This document shows, piece by piece, positions 36,268 to 43,948 of a stretch of DNA of 64,000 bases. Every line of letters starts with the position of its first letter. The first letter of the stretch is position 1. The translations under genes were made by a program, and so were the position numbers. The notes under the pieces were generated by a model. The model saw only the letters and a program-made list of their open reading frames with translations. It was not told the origin of the DNA and ran no database searches. This stretch comes from FEN-1139 sp964396375 (lineage in GTDB: Bacteria > Myxococcota_A > Polyangia > Polyangiales > Polyangiaceae), in contig CAYNEY010000030.1 of NCBI GenBank assembly GCA_964396375.1, positions 1 through 64,000 of the forward strand. Direction: 5' to 3'.

Positions 36268-37486
36268 ATGATGATCCGCACCCTGTCGCTCTCGCTCGGT
36301 CTTTGCGTAGCCTTGACGGCTCCGCTCACTCTCGCCCAAATGGCGCCCCCGAGCGCGACGCCGCCCGCGGCGCCACCCGCCACCATGCCACCTGCCACCA
36401 TGCCACCCGCAGCAACACCGGGCGCGGTGANNNNNNNNNNNNNNNNNNNNNNNNNNNNNNNNNNNNNNNNNNNNNNNNNNNNNNNNNNNNNNNNNNNNNN
36501 NNNNNNNNNNNNNNNNNNNNNNNNNNNNNNCGCCAGGCGCGGTGACGCCAGGCGCGGTGACGCCAGGCGCGGTGACGCCAGGCGCGGTGACGCCAGGCGC
36601 ACCCACCGAGGCTCAGCGGAAGAACGCGGAGCGCGAATTCGAGCTCGGCCTCGCCGCCGTCGAGGGAGGTAACGACGCCGCAGCGCTCCAGCATTTCCGC
36701 TTCGCGTGCTTGTACCTGACGACACCCGTGCTTCTCATCAGCACCGCCGAGACCGAGATCCGGCTCGGCAAGTTGGTCGACGCGAAGAAGCACTTGGAGC
36801 AGCTCCGCGCGCTGCCGGTGAGCCCCCTCGAGGGCCCGTCGTCGATCGACGCCCGCTCCCGCGGGAGCGTGCTCTTGCCGGCCATCGAGCAACGCTTGGC
36901 CAAGGTCGGGATCGATCTGGTGTTGCCTCCCGGCCAGAGCCTGTCCTCACTGGTCGCCTGCTCGAATCCTGCCGAGCTGATCGGCGACACCATCTTCATC
37001 GATCCCGGGCCCTGCCGGATCGTTGCCCGCAACAACCTCGGACAGGAACTGGTGAGTGACGTCGCGCTTCCGGAGGGCACGGTGACCCGCGTACGCTTCG
37101 ATTTCTCAGTGCTCTCGGCGCCACTGCCACTAACCCAGCCCGTGCCTCCCCGGCCTGCGGACGAGGCGGAGTCGCAACCGAATCCCCTGCGTGACATCCT
37201 GCGCTACGGAGGTGTGGGGCTGGCCGGCGCCGGGCTCCTGACGGGCGGCATCACCGGGCTTCTGGCCATGAACAAGAAATCCAAACTGGATGATGTCTGT
37301 GACGACGGCGAGTGTCCCACCTCAGCCCAAGACGACCTGGACTCAGCGCGCTTGATGGCCACCATCTCGACCATTGGCTTTGCCGCGGCGGGCCTCGGCG
37401 GGCTCGCGGTCGGCATCAGCTATTTCGGCTTCCCGGATGAGCAACACAAGACCGGAGCCATGGCCACCTTCGGAGGGTCCTTCTGA
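36268..37486 (+). CDS. Exported TPR-like protein with TPGAV linker and C-terminal membrane segments (interrupted by gap)
   Basis: A signal peptide (LTAPLTLAQ) leads into a Pro/Thr/Ala linker of TPGAV pentapeptides broken by a 100-N gap. A TPR-like helical region follows ('AEREFELGLAAVEGGNDAAA', 'LGKLVDAKKHLEQL'), then a beta-rich PEGA-like segment ('LPPGQSLSSLVACSNPAELIG'). Two hydrophobic Gly-rich helices come near the end ('GVGLAGAGLLTGGITGLLAM', 'ISTIGFAAAGLGGLAVGISY'). This arrangement is common next to Ser/Thr kinases in Polyangia. Known coding bases around the gap total a multiple of 3. The stop overlaps the next ATG by 1 nt. Confidence 0.75.
36414..36603 (+). repeat. 15-bp TPGAV coding tandem repeat spanning a gap
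   Basis: Identical 15-bp units (ACGCCAGGCGCGGTG) encode Thr-Pro-Gly-Ala-Val on the right of the N run, and one unit is visible on the left. Copy number is unknown. Confidence 0.9.
36431..36530. other. 100-N assembly gap in TPGAV repeat
   Basis: A placeholder gap sits inside the 15-bp repeat. Frame on the two sides requires a true length that is a multiple of 3. Confidence 0.95.
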
Positions 37487-39951
37487 TGGCACGCATCCAA
37501 CCTGGTCCGTTCACTTTTCTCAGTGCGCTTCTGCTCCTCGGGGCCGCGACGGGCTGCAGCACGGTGCTCGGCCTCGACGACCTCGAGACCAGCGCAGACT
37601 TCGGGGAAGAAGAAGGTGGGTCCGATGGCTCGGGCGGCTCCGACGACGGCGGTGACACCGGCGACCAGGGCGGCTCCGACGACGGCGGTGACACCGGCGA
37701 CCAGGGCGGCTCCGACGACGGCGGCGACACCGGCGACCAGGGCGGCTCGCAGGATCGAGGCGGAGCAGCCAGCGAGGGCGGGCGCACCAACCGGGGCGGC
37801 ACCACCAACGGAGGCGAGGCCGGCGACTCCGGTGGAACCGGAGAAGCTGGTCGGACCAACGGGGAGGGCGGAGCGGATCCGGCAGGTGGGCAGAGCACGG
37901 TCGCGGGAGCCGGTGGTGAAGCGGGGACCGAGGCGGGCGGCTCGACCGGCGAGGCAGGAAGTGGTGTCTCCGGAAGCGGAGAGGCCGGTGGCACGTCGGT
38001 GGCAGGAGGTGGCACGGGGATCGAATGCGAAGGGGAACCAATCGAAGCCTGTGGTCCCTGCGACAGTGGCTACCGCGAGCGCACCTGCGACGACGGCGTA
38101 TGGTCACCGTGGTCCGAGTGCACGATTGCAGTGACGGGGCTCTGTGAGCCCAACACCGAACGGATCTGCGGAGGGATCGGCACCCAGGTGTGTGATGACA
38201 CCTGCGCCTGGGGTGCCTGCAGCTGCACCGACGAAACCGAGGGCACGGCCCGCTGTGGCGTGTGCATGCAAGGCACGGTCCCTGTCACCTGTTCGGACGG
38301 GCTAGTGGTGGAGACAGGTGCCTGCGTCGACGAACAACTCTGCAATCTCGTGGAGGGCTTCGAGGACAACAGACGTGGCTGGCTCACGGCCGATTACCTC
38401 GACGAGACCAGCGGGGTGTACCTTGGTCTCGTCGTCACCGACGGGTACTACGGCTTGGTCATCGACAATCCTGGAACCGAGCTCAACCAGTATGTCTGTC
38501 CGACCATGCCGCTCCCTGGCACCGGACCCCTGTTCGACATGCGGTCTACCGCGCTCGTCACCCTCGACACCGGCGCCGTCGGGGCGGTCATGGTGCGCCA
38601 CAATGACGAGGGAGCTTACCTCTTCTTGGTCGGCGAGGAAACCAACGAGATCTGTGGGATCTTCCACCTGGCAGCCGATGGCACCATGAGCCTTATCTCC
38701 ACCTGCTCGACACCGCTTGCCGCAGGCGTGCCGTCGGTGGTGAGCCTTTCGGCGGAGGGGACGACCCTGGCTGCGCAGATCGATGGCCTCACGGTGGCCT
38801 CGGGCACGGACACCAGGCTCTCGAGCGGTCTCCCCGGCGTCTGCACCTGGGCGCTCACCGAGACCCTCTCGACGATCTTGGTCGACGAGTTCGTGGTAAA
38901 CAGCCCAGCTCGCGCCGACACCTGCCAGCTCGGCCCGAACGGCCTTTGCTACCGCACCTACACCGAGAACGAGAACGGGAGTTCTCAATTCACGGTCAGC
39001 CCCTCCGAGGAGGGACTGGCAGCATATGCCTCGGCGGGTGACAACAGCACCGCCGGGATCAGCATCGCCAATTACGACGGCGCGCCGCTCGGTTTCGGTG
39101 TCAACGACACCATCACCTTCACCGGCTCGGTCCCAGTCGGCACGGTGTTCGCGGTATCACTCACCGACACCACGACCGGCGAGGGCTGCAACTGGTTGAT
39201 GGAGGGAATGGGAGAGGGCACCTACGTGCTCGATCTGAACACCGTGCCCAACCTCTGCTATCCCACCAACTGCCGATTCGAGCGAGCGCGAACCAACGCC
39301 ATCAGCATCGGCACCGGCGGTTGGGGCGCAGGCTTCTACCTGGATCTCTCCCTCACTGACATAGAGTTCTCCCAGAGCGACGTGGCCGGGCCGACCCTGA
39401 GCCAGGCTGGCATACCAAGCGAGGCGCTCGCGTCCCGCTGCACCTATCCCTACGCATGGACCTACGCGGGAACGGGAGCGCGCGCAAACTACACCCAGGA
39501 TCCCTTGACCATCGAGGAGCTATCCCTCGAGGTGCTTGACGAGTCGGAGCAAGCATCCGCGGGAGTAGGCATCGAGCTTGACGCCACCGAACGCGATTTT
39601 TCATCTGTGTCAGGGATCACGATACAATTTGCGGCGCTTCATCTGACCTCGCTTCCCGCCGAGCTCAACCTCGAGCTGAAGGACAGCACCAGCGCAGGCT
39701 GCAGTTTCCGAGTGGACGTGTCTTCCGTTGACGCCGGCGACGTCACCTTCGACGTCAGCGAGCTTTGGCTCACTGGTCCTGCCGGTATGCCGAACTGCCG
39801 CCTGGGCAGCAGAAACACCTACCTCGACCTCACCGATGTGCAGAAAATGGAGGTTGGTACGGGCTGGGAGCTCACCGGTGAGCTCTCGATGACGATCATC
39901 GGCTTCGATGTGCACAGCGCCGTCTCCCCAGCCTTTGGGCAGATCCCATGA
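37486..39951 (+). CDS. Large repeat-containing surface lipoprotein
   Basis: This 821-residue protein has a leader ending GAATGCSTVLGLDDLE, a lipoprotein start often seen in Polyangia. A Gly/Asp-rich linker contains three perfect 12-residue GSDDGGDTGDQG repeats. A Cys-rich region (about 185-285) includes a WSPWSEC motif like thrombospondin type 1 repeats. Three beta-sandwich-like domains of about 150-180 residues then follow, each with paired Cys. They may be jelly-roll carbohydrate-binding-like folds, but the family is not recognised. It overlaps both neighbours (1 nt upstream, ATGA downstream), so it is part of one operon. Confidence 0.7.
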   Translation: MARIQPGPFTFLSALLLLGAATGCSTVLGLDDLETSADFGEEEGGSDGSGGSDDGGDTGDQGGSDDGGDTGDQGGSDDGGDTGDQGGSQDRGGAASEGGRTNRGGTTNGGEAGDSGGTGEAGRTNGEGGADPAGGQSTVAGAGGEAGTEAGGSTGEAGSGVSGSGEAGGTSVAGGGTGIECEGEPIEACGPCDSGYRERTCDDGVWSPWSECTIAVTGLCEPNTERICGGIGTQVCDDTCAWGACSCTDETEGTARCGVCMQGTVPVTCSDGLVVETGACVDEQLCNLVEGFEDNRRGWLTADYLDETSGVYLGLVVTDGYYGLVIDNPGTELNQYVCPTMPLPGTGPLFDMRSTALVTLDTGAVGAVMVRHNDEGAYLFLVGEETNEICGIFHLAADGTMSLISTCSTPLAAGVPSVVSLSAEGTTLAAQIDGLTVASGTDTRLSSGLPGVCTWALTETLSTILVDEFVVNSPARADTCQLGPNGLCYRTYTENENGSSQFTVSPSEEGLAAYASAGDNSTAGISIANYDGAPLGFGVNDTITFTGSVPVGTVFAVSLTDTTTGEGCNWLMEGMGEGTYVLDLNTVPNLCYPTNCRFERARTNAISIGTGGWGAGFYLDLSLTDIEFSQSDVAGPTLSQAGIPSEALASRCTYPYAWTYAGTGARANYTQDPLTIEELSLEVLDESEQASAGVGIELDATERDFSSVSGITIQFAALHLTSLPAELNLELKDSTSAGCSFRVDVSSVDAGDVTFDVSELWLTGPAGMPNCRLGSRNTYLDLTDVQKMEVGTGWELTGELSMTIIGFDVHSAVSPAFGQIP
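37636..37743 (+). repeat. 36-bp coding tandem repeat, three units
   Basis: Three nearly identical 36-bp units encode GSDDGGDTGDQG in the lipoprotein linker. The third differs by one synonymous change. Confidence 0.9.
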
Positions 39952-40907
39952 AACGTTCAGTCCTCCTCGGTCTGGTTGCCCTTGGCTGGGTGAGCGTGGC
40001 GACGGCAGAACCCTCAGCACCGATCGAGACCACCAGCGTCCCAGCGGATGCCACCAGCCCAGGCACATCGGCCGCAACCCCACCCGCCGATGTACCTCCC
40101 ACCACCACCCTCGCGACAGAACTCGGAGCCTCCGCGGCCTGCATTCCTGAGTGCCGCACTGGCTTCGAGTGCGTCGAGGGCCGCTGCGTTTCGAGCTGCA
40201 ATCCCCCCTGTGATCCTGGCCAGCGTTGCACCGCGGAGCGCGAGTGCGTGTTCCTCGGCCCGCCACCTCCCGGCTTTTTGCTCGATCCTCGGATGGAAGC
40301 GGCCATCGAAGCCCGTCGAAAGGAGGTCGTACGGCAGGACACCTTGCGACGACGCCTCCGACCCTTCGTAGGCGCGGAGTTCAGCCTGGGCATCACAGAA
40401 ACGGACATCTGGCAATTGGTCGACATGGGTCCGCGGCTCTTTGCCGGAGTGCGGACGCATGTGCAAAAGAAGCTCGGCTTCGAGGTGCGGGCTGGGGTGG
40501 GCCTGTTTTCCACCAGCTACGCCCTGTGCACCGGTTGGGGCTATGACATCGACACCGCCCAGATCGACTGCACGAATTGGGACACCGAGGCGAAGACCAC
40601 CACCACCGAGCTGATGCTGGAGGGCGGCCTGATCGTCGGACCCTTCGGGCCCTTCTACCTTGTGGTACCCGAGCTGAAGCTCGGCTACTGGTTCCGTGAG
40701 GATCCGGATTTCGTGAATGAATCCAGCTATTCCCCCGAAGCCTTGGGCAAGAACGGTGTGGTGGGCGGTGCGGCAGTCCGCCTCGGTTGGTACCTCGATC
40801 GGGACGAGCGGTTTACCCTGTACACGGCCTTCGGTGGCACCTCGCTGCCCGGCGTCGAAGAGGGGCACTTCCGCTGGGACGTGATCGGCGGCCACTACGC
40901 CTTCTGA
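39948..40907 (+). CDS. Outer-membrane barrel-like protein with Cys-rich N-terminal module
   Basis: This 319-residue protein has a signal peptide (WVSVATAEPS), a Pro/Thr linker, and an eight-Cys EGF-like or Dickkopf-like module (about residues 65-102, CRTGFECVEGRC, CDPGQRC). A helix follows, then a beta-rich region from about residue 138 ('LRPFVGAEFSLGITETDIW' to 'FRWDVIGGHYAF') that ends in Phe like outer-membrane barrels. Its ATG overlaps the preceding stop (ATGA). It probably anchors or partners the surface lipoprotein upstream; that is inference from the operon. Confidence 0.7.
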   Translation: MKRSVLLGLVALGWVSVATAEPSAPIETTSVPADATSPGTSAATPPADVPPTTTLATELGASAACIPECRTGFECVEGRCVSSCNPPCDPGQRCTAERECVFLGPPPPGFLLDPRMEAAIEARRKEVVRQDTLRRRLRPFVGAEFSLGITETDIWQLVDMGPRLFAGVRTHVQKKLGFEVRAGVGLFSTSYALCTGWGYDIDTAQIDCTNWDTEAKTTTTELMLEGGLIVGPFGPFYLVVPELKLGYWFREDPDFVNESSYSPEALGKNGVVGGAAVRLGWYLDRDERFTLYTAFGGTSLPGVEEGHFRWDVIGGHYAF

Positions 40908-40984
40908 GCGATGAGTCGGCTCAATCGAGCGAGACAGCGGTTCCCTCTTGGCAGCGGGTCCCAAGGTCGGGTATGCCTCGGTCC

Positions 40985-41500
40985 ATGAATCACGGTCTCT
41001 TCTCGAAGGTCCATCTCACAGGTTGGGGTCTCGTGCTTCTGGGCGCGTCGTGCCTCACGGGCTGTCCCTCGGAGAAGGTCGAGCCGGTACCAGAGGTGGT
41101 GGCGCCGCCTCCACCACCCAGCTTCGCCCCCGTGATCTCGGTGACTCCACCGGTCGATACCGCACCGGCTGCCCCAGTGGCAAGTGAGGTGCCGCCGGTA
41201 GACACGGCGAGCGCCGTCGCCTCCGCCGTGGCGCCCAAGGTTCCGACGACCGCCGCCAGCACCACTCCGAAACCGAACACCACCGCTTCCGCGGCGACCA
41301 GCGCGACCACCAAGCCGAGTGCCTCCGCAGCGACCAGCGCCACCCCTGCCGCGGTCACCTCGGCCGCCGTGAACGCGGTGACCTGTCGGGCGACTTGCAC
41401 CACCACGTTCAGCACCTGCATGGTGGCCGCCCGCACGGACACCACCAAACAGACCACCTGCCGCTCCGCGCTGACCGCGTGCCTGCAGGCCTGTCGCTGA
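40985..41500 (+). CDS. Small Ala/Thr/Pro-rich lipoprotein with C-terminal Cys-rich helix pair
   Basis: This 171-residue protein has a leader ending SCLTGC (lipobox). A long low-complexity tether of Pro, Ala, Ser and Thr covers about residues 25-130. The last 40 residues hold six Cys in a spaced pattern (CRATC, FSTC, CRSALTACLQAC), probably a disulfide-linked helical hairpin. ATG 40985 is chosen, and an in-frame ATG at 40973 is possible. The function is unknown. Confidence 0.6.
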   Translation: MNHGLFSKVHLTGWGLVLLGASCLTGCPSEKVEPVPEVVAPPPPPSFAPVISVTPPVDTAPAAPVASEVPPVDTASAVASAVAPKVPTTAASTTPKPNTTASAATSATTKPSASAATSATPAAVTSAAVNAVTCRATCTTTFSTCMVAARTDTTKQTTCRSALTACLQACR

Positions 41501-41521
41501 GATCACCGGCGCGCCGCTGAC

Positions 41522-42844
41522 TCAGAGGAACAGTGGCGGTTGCCCGGTGGCCTCCACCACGTCGCGCCAGAGCGCTCCCTCGGGATCCACGTGGTTCCGT
41601 TGGCCCACGGCGAGTGCCATGGGCACATGGACGTAGCGGTTGTTGACCAGTCCAACCAAGCAAGCGGTGCGCCCTGACATGGCCGCGTGCACCGCGTTCG
41701 CGCCGAGGCGCGCGCAGTAGATCGCATCGCTCGGGTTGGCGGGGGTAGCTCGGATGATGTAGCTCGGATCGATGTACTTCAGATTCACGGGGTTCTGGAG
41801 GCGCTCGAAGTGCTGGACGATCCGCTCCTTCAAGTAAAGGCCAATATCACCCAAACGCCGATTGCCGGAGGCATCGGTCCCCGCGTGTGCCTCGAGCAGA
41901 CGTTGCCCGGCCCCCTCGGCGACCAGGATCACCGCGTGGTTGCGGCGCTTCAGGCGGTCCGCCAGATGCGCGAGGAGCCCGCGCTCGCCGTCGAGCTCGA
42001 AGGGCACCTCGGGAAGCAGGACGTAGTTCACGTCGTTGCGAGCCAAGGCAGTGTGCGCGGCGATGAAGCCTGACTCTCGTCCCATCACCTTCACCAGCCC
42101 CACGCCACGGAGCGCATCCCGCGCCTCGACGTGCGCGGCAGTAACCGCCCGTACTGCCTCCGCGACAGCCGTCTCGAACCCGAAGGAGCGCTCGACGAAG
42201 CTGAGGTCGTTGTCGATGGTCTTTGGGATGCCAACCACGGCGATCGGCAGGCTCCGCTTAGCGATCTCCCGCGAGAGCGCCAGCGCTCCCTTCTGTGTCC
42301 CGTCGCCGCCGATCGCGAACAAGATGTCGATGCGGTGCGAAACCAGCTCATCGACCATCTTCGCGGTCTGTTCCCCACCACCCCGCGACGAGCCGAGGAT
42401 GGTCCCACCCTGCAGGTGAATGTCGCGAATGGTGTCCGGTTGGAGCAGGAGCGGCGGGTGTTCGTCAAAAGCCGCAAGTCCGCGATAACCGTGGCGCAGT
42501 CCGAAGATCTTCCGCGCGCCGTAGCGGTACCAGAGCGTCATCACCACCGAGCGAATCACGTCGTTGAGTCCCGGACAGAGTCCCCCAGCAGTGAGGATGG
42601 CGGCCGTCACCTCACCAGGCACGAAGAAGGTCTTCGCGCGCGGTCCCGCCTTCTCGAGCAGGCCACAGTCTTCGAGGGAGCGACTGGATTGGTTCGACCC
42701 AAGCACGATGCGATAGAGCACACGCTGCTCGTCGCTCACGTAATCTGAGCGCATGTCGTCGGGACGTGTGGAGAGATCCAGCGGCGAAGGGTGCGTGGCA
42801 TCCCCGAGACGGGCCACGCTGAAGTCGACGGGCGAAGCGGTCAT
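41522..42844 (-). CDS. ATP-dependent 6-phosphofructokinase, long PPi-PFK-like clade
   Basis: This 440-residue glycolytic enzyme phosphorylates fructose 6-phosphate. It carries 'TAGGLCPGLNDVIRS', 'IGGDGTQKGALAL', 'GIPKTIDNDLSF', 'KVMGRESGFIAAHTALA' and 'YIDPSYIIRA'. The GGDGT motif (Gly rather than Asp) points to ATP as donor. The Lys in PKTIDND is the residue of the PPi-dependent lineage. The combination is that of the plant and trypanosome ATP enzymes, which are longer than the 320-residue E. coli type. GAGGAG lies 8 nt before the ATG. tRNA-Cys lies just upstream on the same strand. Confidence 0.93.
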   Translation of the reverse strand: MTASPVDFSVARLGDATHPSPLDLSTRPDDMRSDYVSDEQRVLYRIVLGSNQSSRSLEDCGLLEKAGPRAKTFFVPGEVTAAILTAGGLCPGLNDVIRSVVMTLWYRYGARKIFGLRHGYRGLAAFDEHPPLLLQPDTIRDIHLQGGTILGSSRGGGEQTAKMVDELVSHRIDILFAIGGDGTQKGALALSREIAKRSLPIAVVGIPKTIDNDLSFVERSFGFETAVAEAVRAVTAAHVEARDALRGVGLVKVMGRESGFIAAHTALARNDVNYVLLPEVPFELDGERGLLAHLADRLKRRNHAVILVAEGAGQRLLEAHAGTDASGNRRLGDIGLYLKERIVQHFERLQNPVNLKYIDPSYIIRATPANPSDAIYCARLGANAVHAAMSGRTACLVGLVNNRYVHVPMALAVGQRNHVDPEGALWRDVVEATGQPPLFL

Positions 42845-42915
42845 GGTGGAACTCCTCGCGCAGAGCAGCCGCTAGTTCAGCGACTCTGCCCCCAACCCAT
42901 ACCCTCATCGCTGCC

Positions 42916-42990
42916 TGGAGGCGAGGATCGGATTCGAACCGACGTCGTACGGTTTTGCAAACCGTTGCCAAACCACTTGGCTACCTCGCC
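42916..42990 (-). tRNA. tRNA-Cys (anticodon GCA)
   Basis: The acceptor GGCGAGG pairs with CCTCGCC. The anticodon arm ACGGT-TTGCAAA-ACCGT gives anticodon GCA. The T arm has the standard GGTTCGAATCC, the discriminator is U, and CCA is encoded. All cysteine tRNA features are present. Confidence 0.96.
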
Positions 42991-43084
42991 AGAGCCTCGC
43001 GCCGAAAGGAGCAAGGCCGCGGGAAGCTGCCATGTGACACCGCCGATGGCAAGCCCCTCGAGAGCCTTCGGCGACGCTTTCGGC

Positions 43085-43837
43085 CTAGCGCTCGTCCAAA
43101 TCCTCACGCAAGTAGCTGAGAATCACCTCGTCCAGGGTCTGATCCTCGATCGAACCGTCGTGGAAGAGGGACGGTGCGGAACCCGCTTCGGGCAAGGGTG
43201 AAGCCTTCGGCCGGTGGCCAACCAGGCTCGGGCGCCTCCCCCCATCCGACTTCGGCGCGGGTCCGACCGGCGCGGGTTTTGGGGTGCGCTGTGCCGAGCC
43301 AGCTCGGGCCTTTCGTGGTCGATTGGGGGTGGTGCGACGCGGAAGCGGCGTGACAGAAGAGGAAGCGGCGGGCTCGACCGCAACCTCGACCGCGGAGCGC
43401 GTCGCCGGCTTCACGGATTCAGCGCGGAGCTGTCTCCCCCCGGGCTCCGAAAGGGGCCGCGCGGTCGAAGGCGGACCGGGAAAGAGCGAAGAATTGAGGG
43501 TAGGATCGGACAGGGGCACCGGGGTGGTGAACACCCGGGGAGGCAGGCCAGGGATCCTCTCGATCACCTCGTCGAGCTCACCGGAGCGCAGCGCCTGCGC
43601 CATGGCCCGGTGCTGGGCTTTCATCAGCTGCTTGACCGTCTCGGCCATCTCTGGCTTGCCCACCACGTCTGCGTAGTCGCTGCGCACACTGCGCACGATC
43701 CTCCCGCCATCCGCGAAGAGATGGGTAACGACCCGCCCGTACCGCACCCCAGAGTCCTCGGTCTGTATGTGAAACACACGCCCTTGGTACTGGACGTTGT
43801 TGTTGTAACCGAGCAAAGGTGGGGGAAGTGAGGTCAC
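43085..43837 (-). CDS. Conserved protein of unknown function with disordered linker
   Basis: This 250-residue protein starts at the GTG at 43837. The conserved N-terminal domain (about 10-90) begins 'YNNNVQYQGRVFHIQTEDSG' and includes 'THLFADGGRIVRSVRSDY'. It resembles a small uncharacterised domain seen in deltaproteobacteria and myxobacteria. A Pro/Arg/Ser-rich linker of about 120 residues follows. A short acidic C-terminal helix ends it ('DQTLDEVILSYLREDLDER'), which looks like a protein-docking motif. No enzyme signature is visible. It lies 111 bp after the HD-GYP-type gene on the same strand and could be cotranscribed. Confidence 0.6.
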   Translation of the reverse strand: MTSLPPPLLGYNNNVQYQGRVFHIQTEDSGVRYGRVVTHLFADGGRIVRSVRSDYADVVGKPEMAETVKQLMKAQHRAMAQALRSGELDEVIERIPGLPPRVFTTPVPLSDPTLNSSLFPGPPSTARPLSEPGGRQLRAESVKPATRSAVEVAVEPAASSSVTPLPRRTTPNRPRKARAGSAQRTPKPAPVGPAPKSDGGRRPSLVGHRPKASPLPEAGSAPSLFHDGSIEDQTLDEVILSYLREDLDER

Positions 43838-43948
43838 GAGAGCGAAAGGAGTGGGGAGAGAGACGACACAGGATACCACAGGAGCTGCCAAATCTTTGGC
43901 AGAATGTCCGCCAGGCACAGGCGGCGCGGCCCGAAGGGCGGCCCCGAT

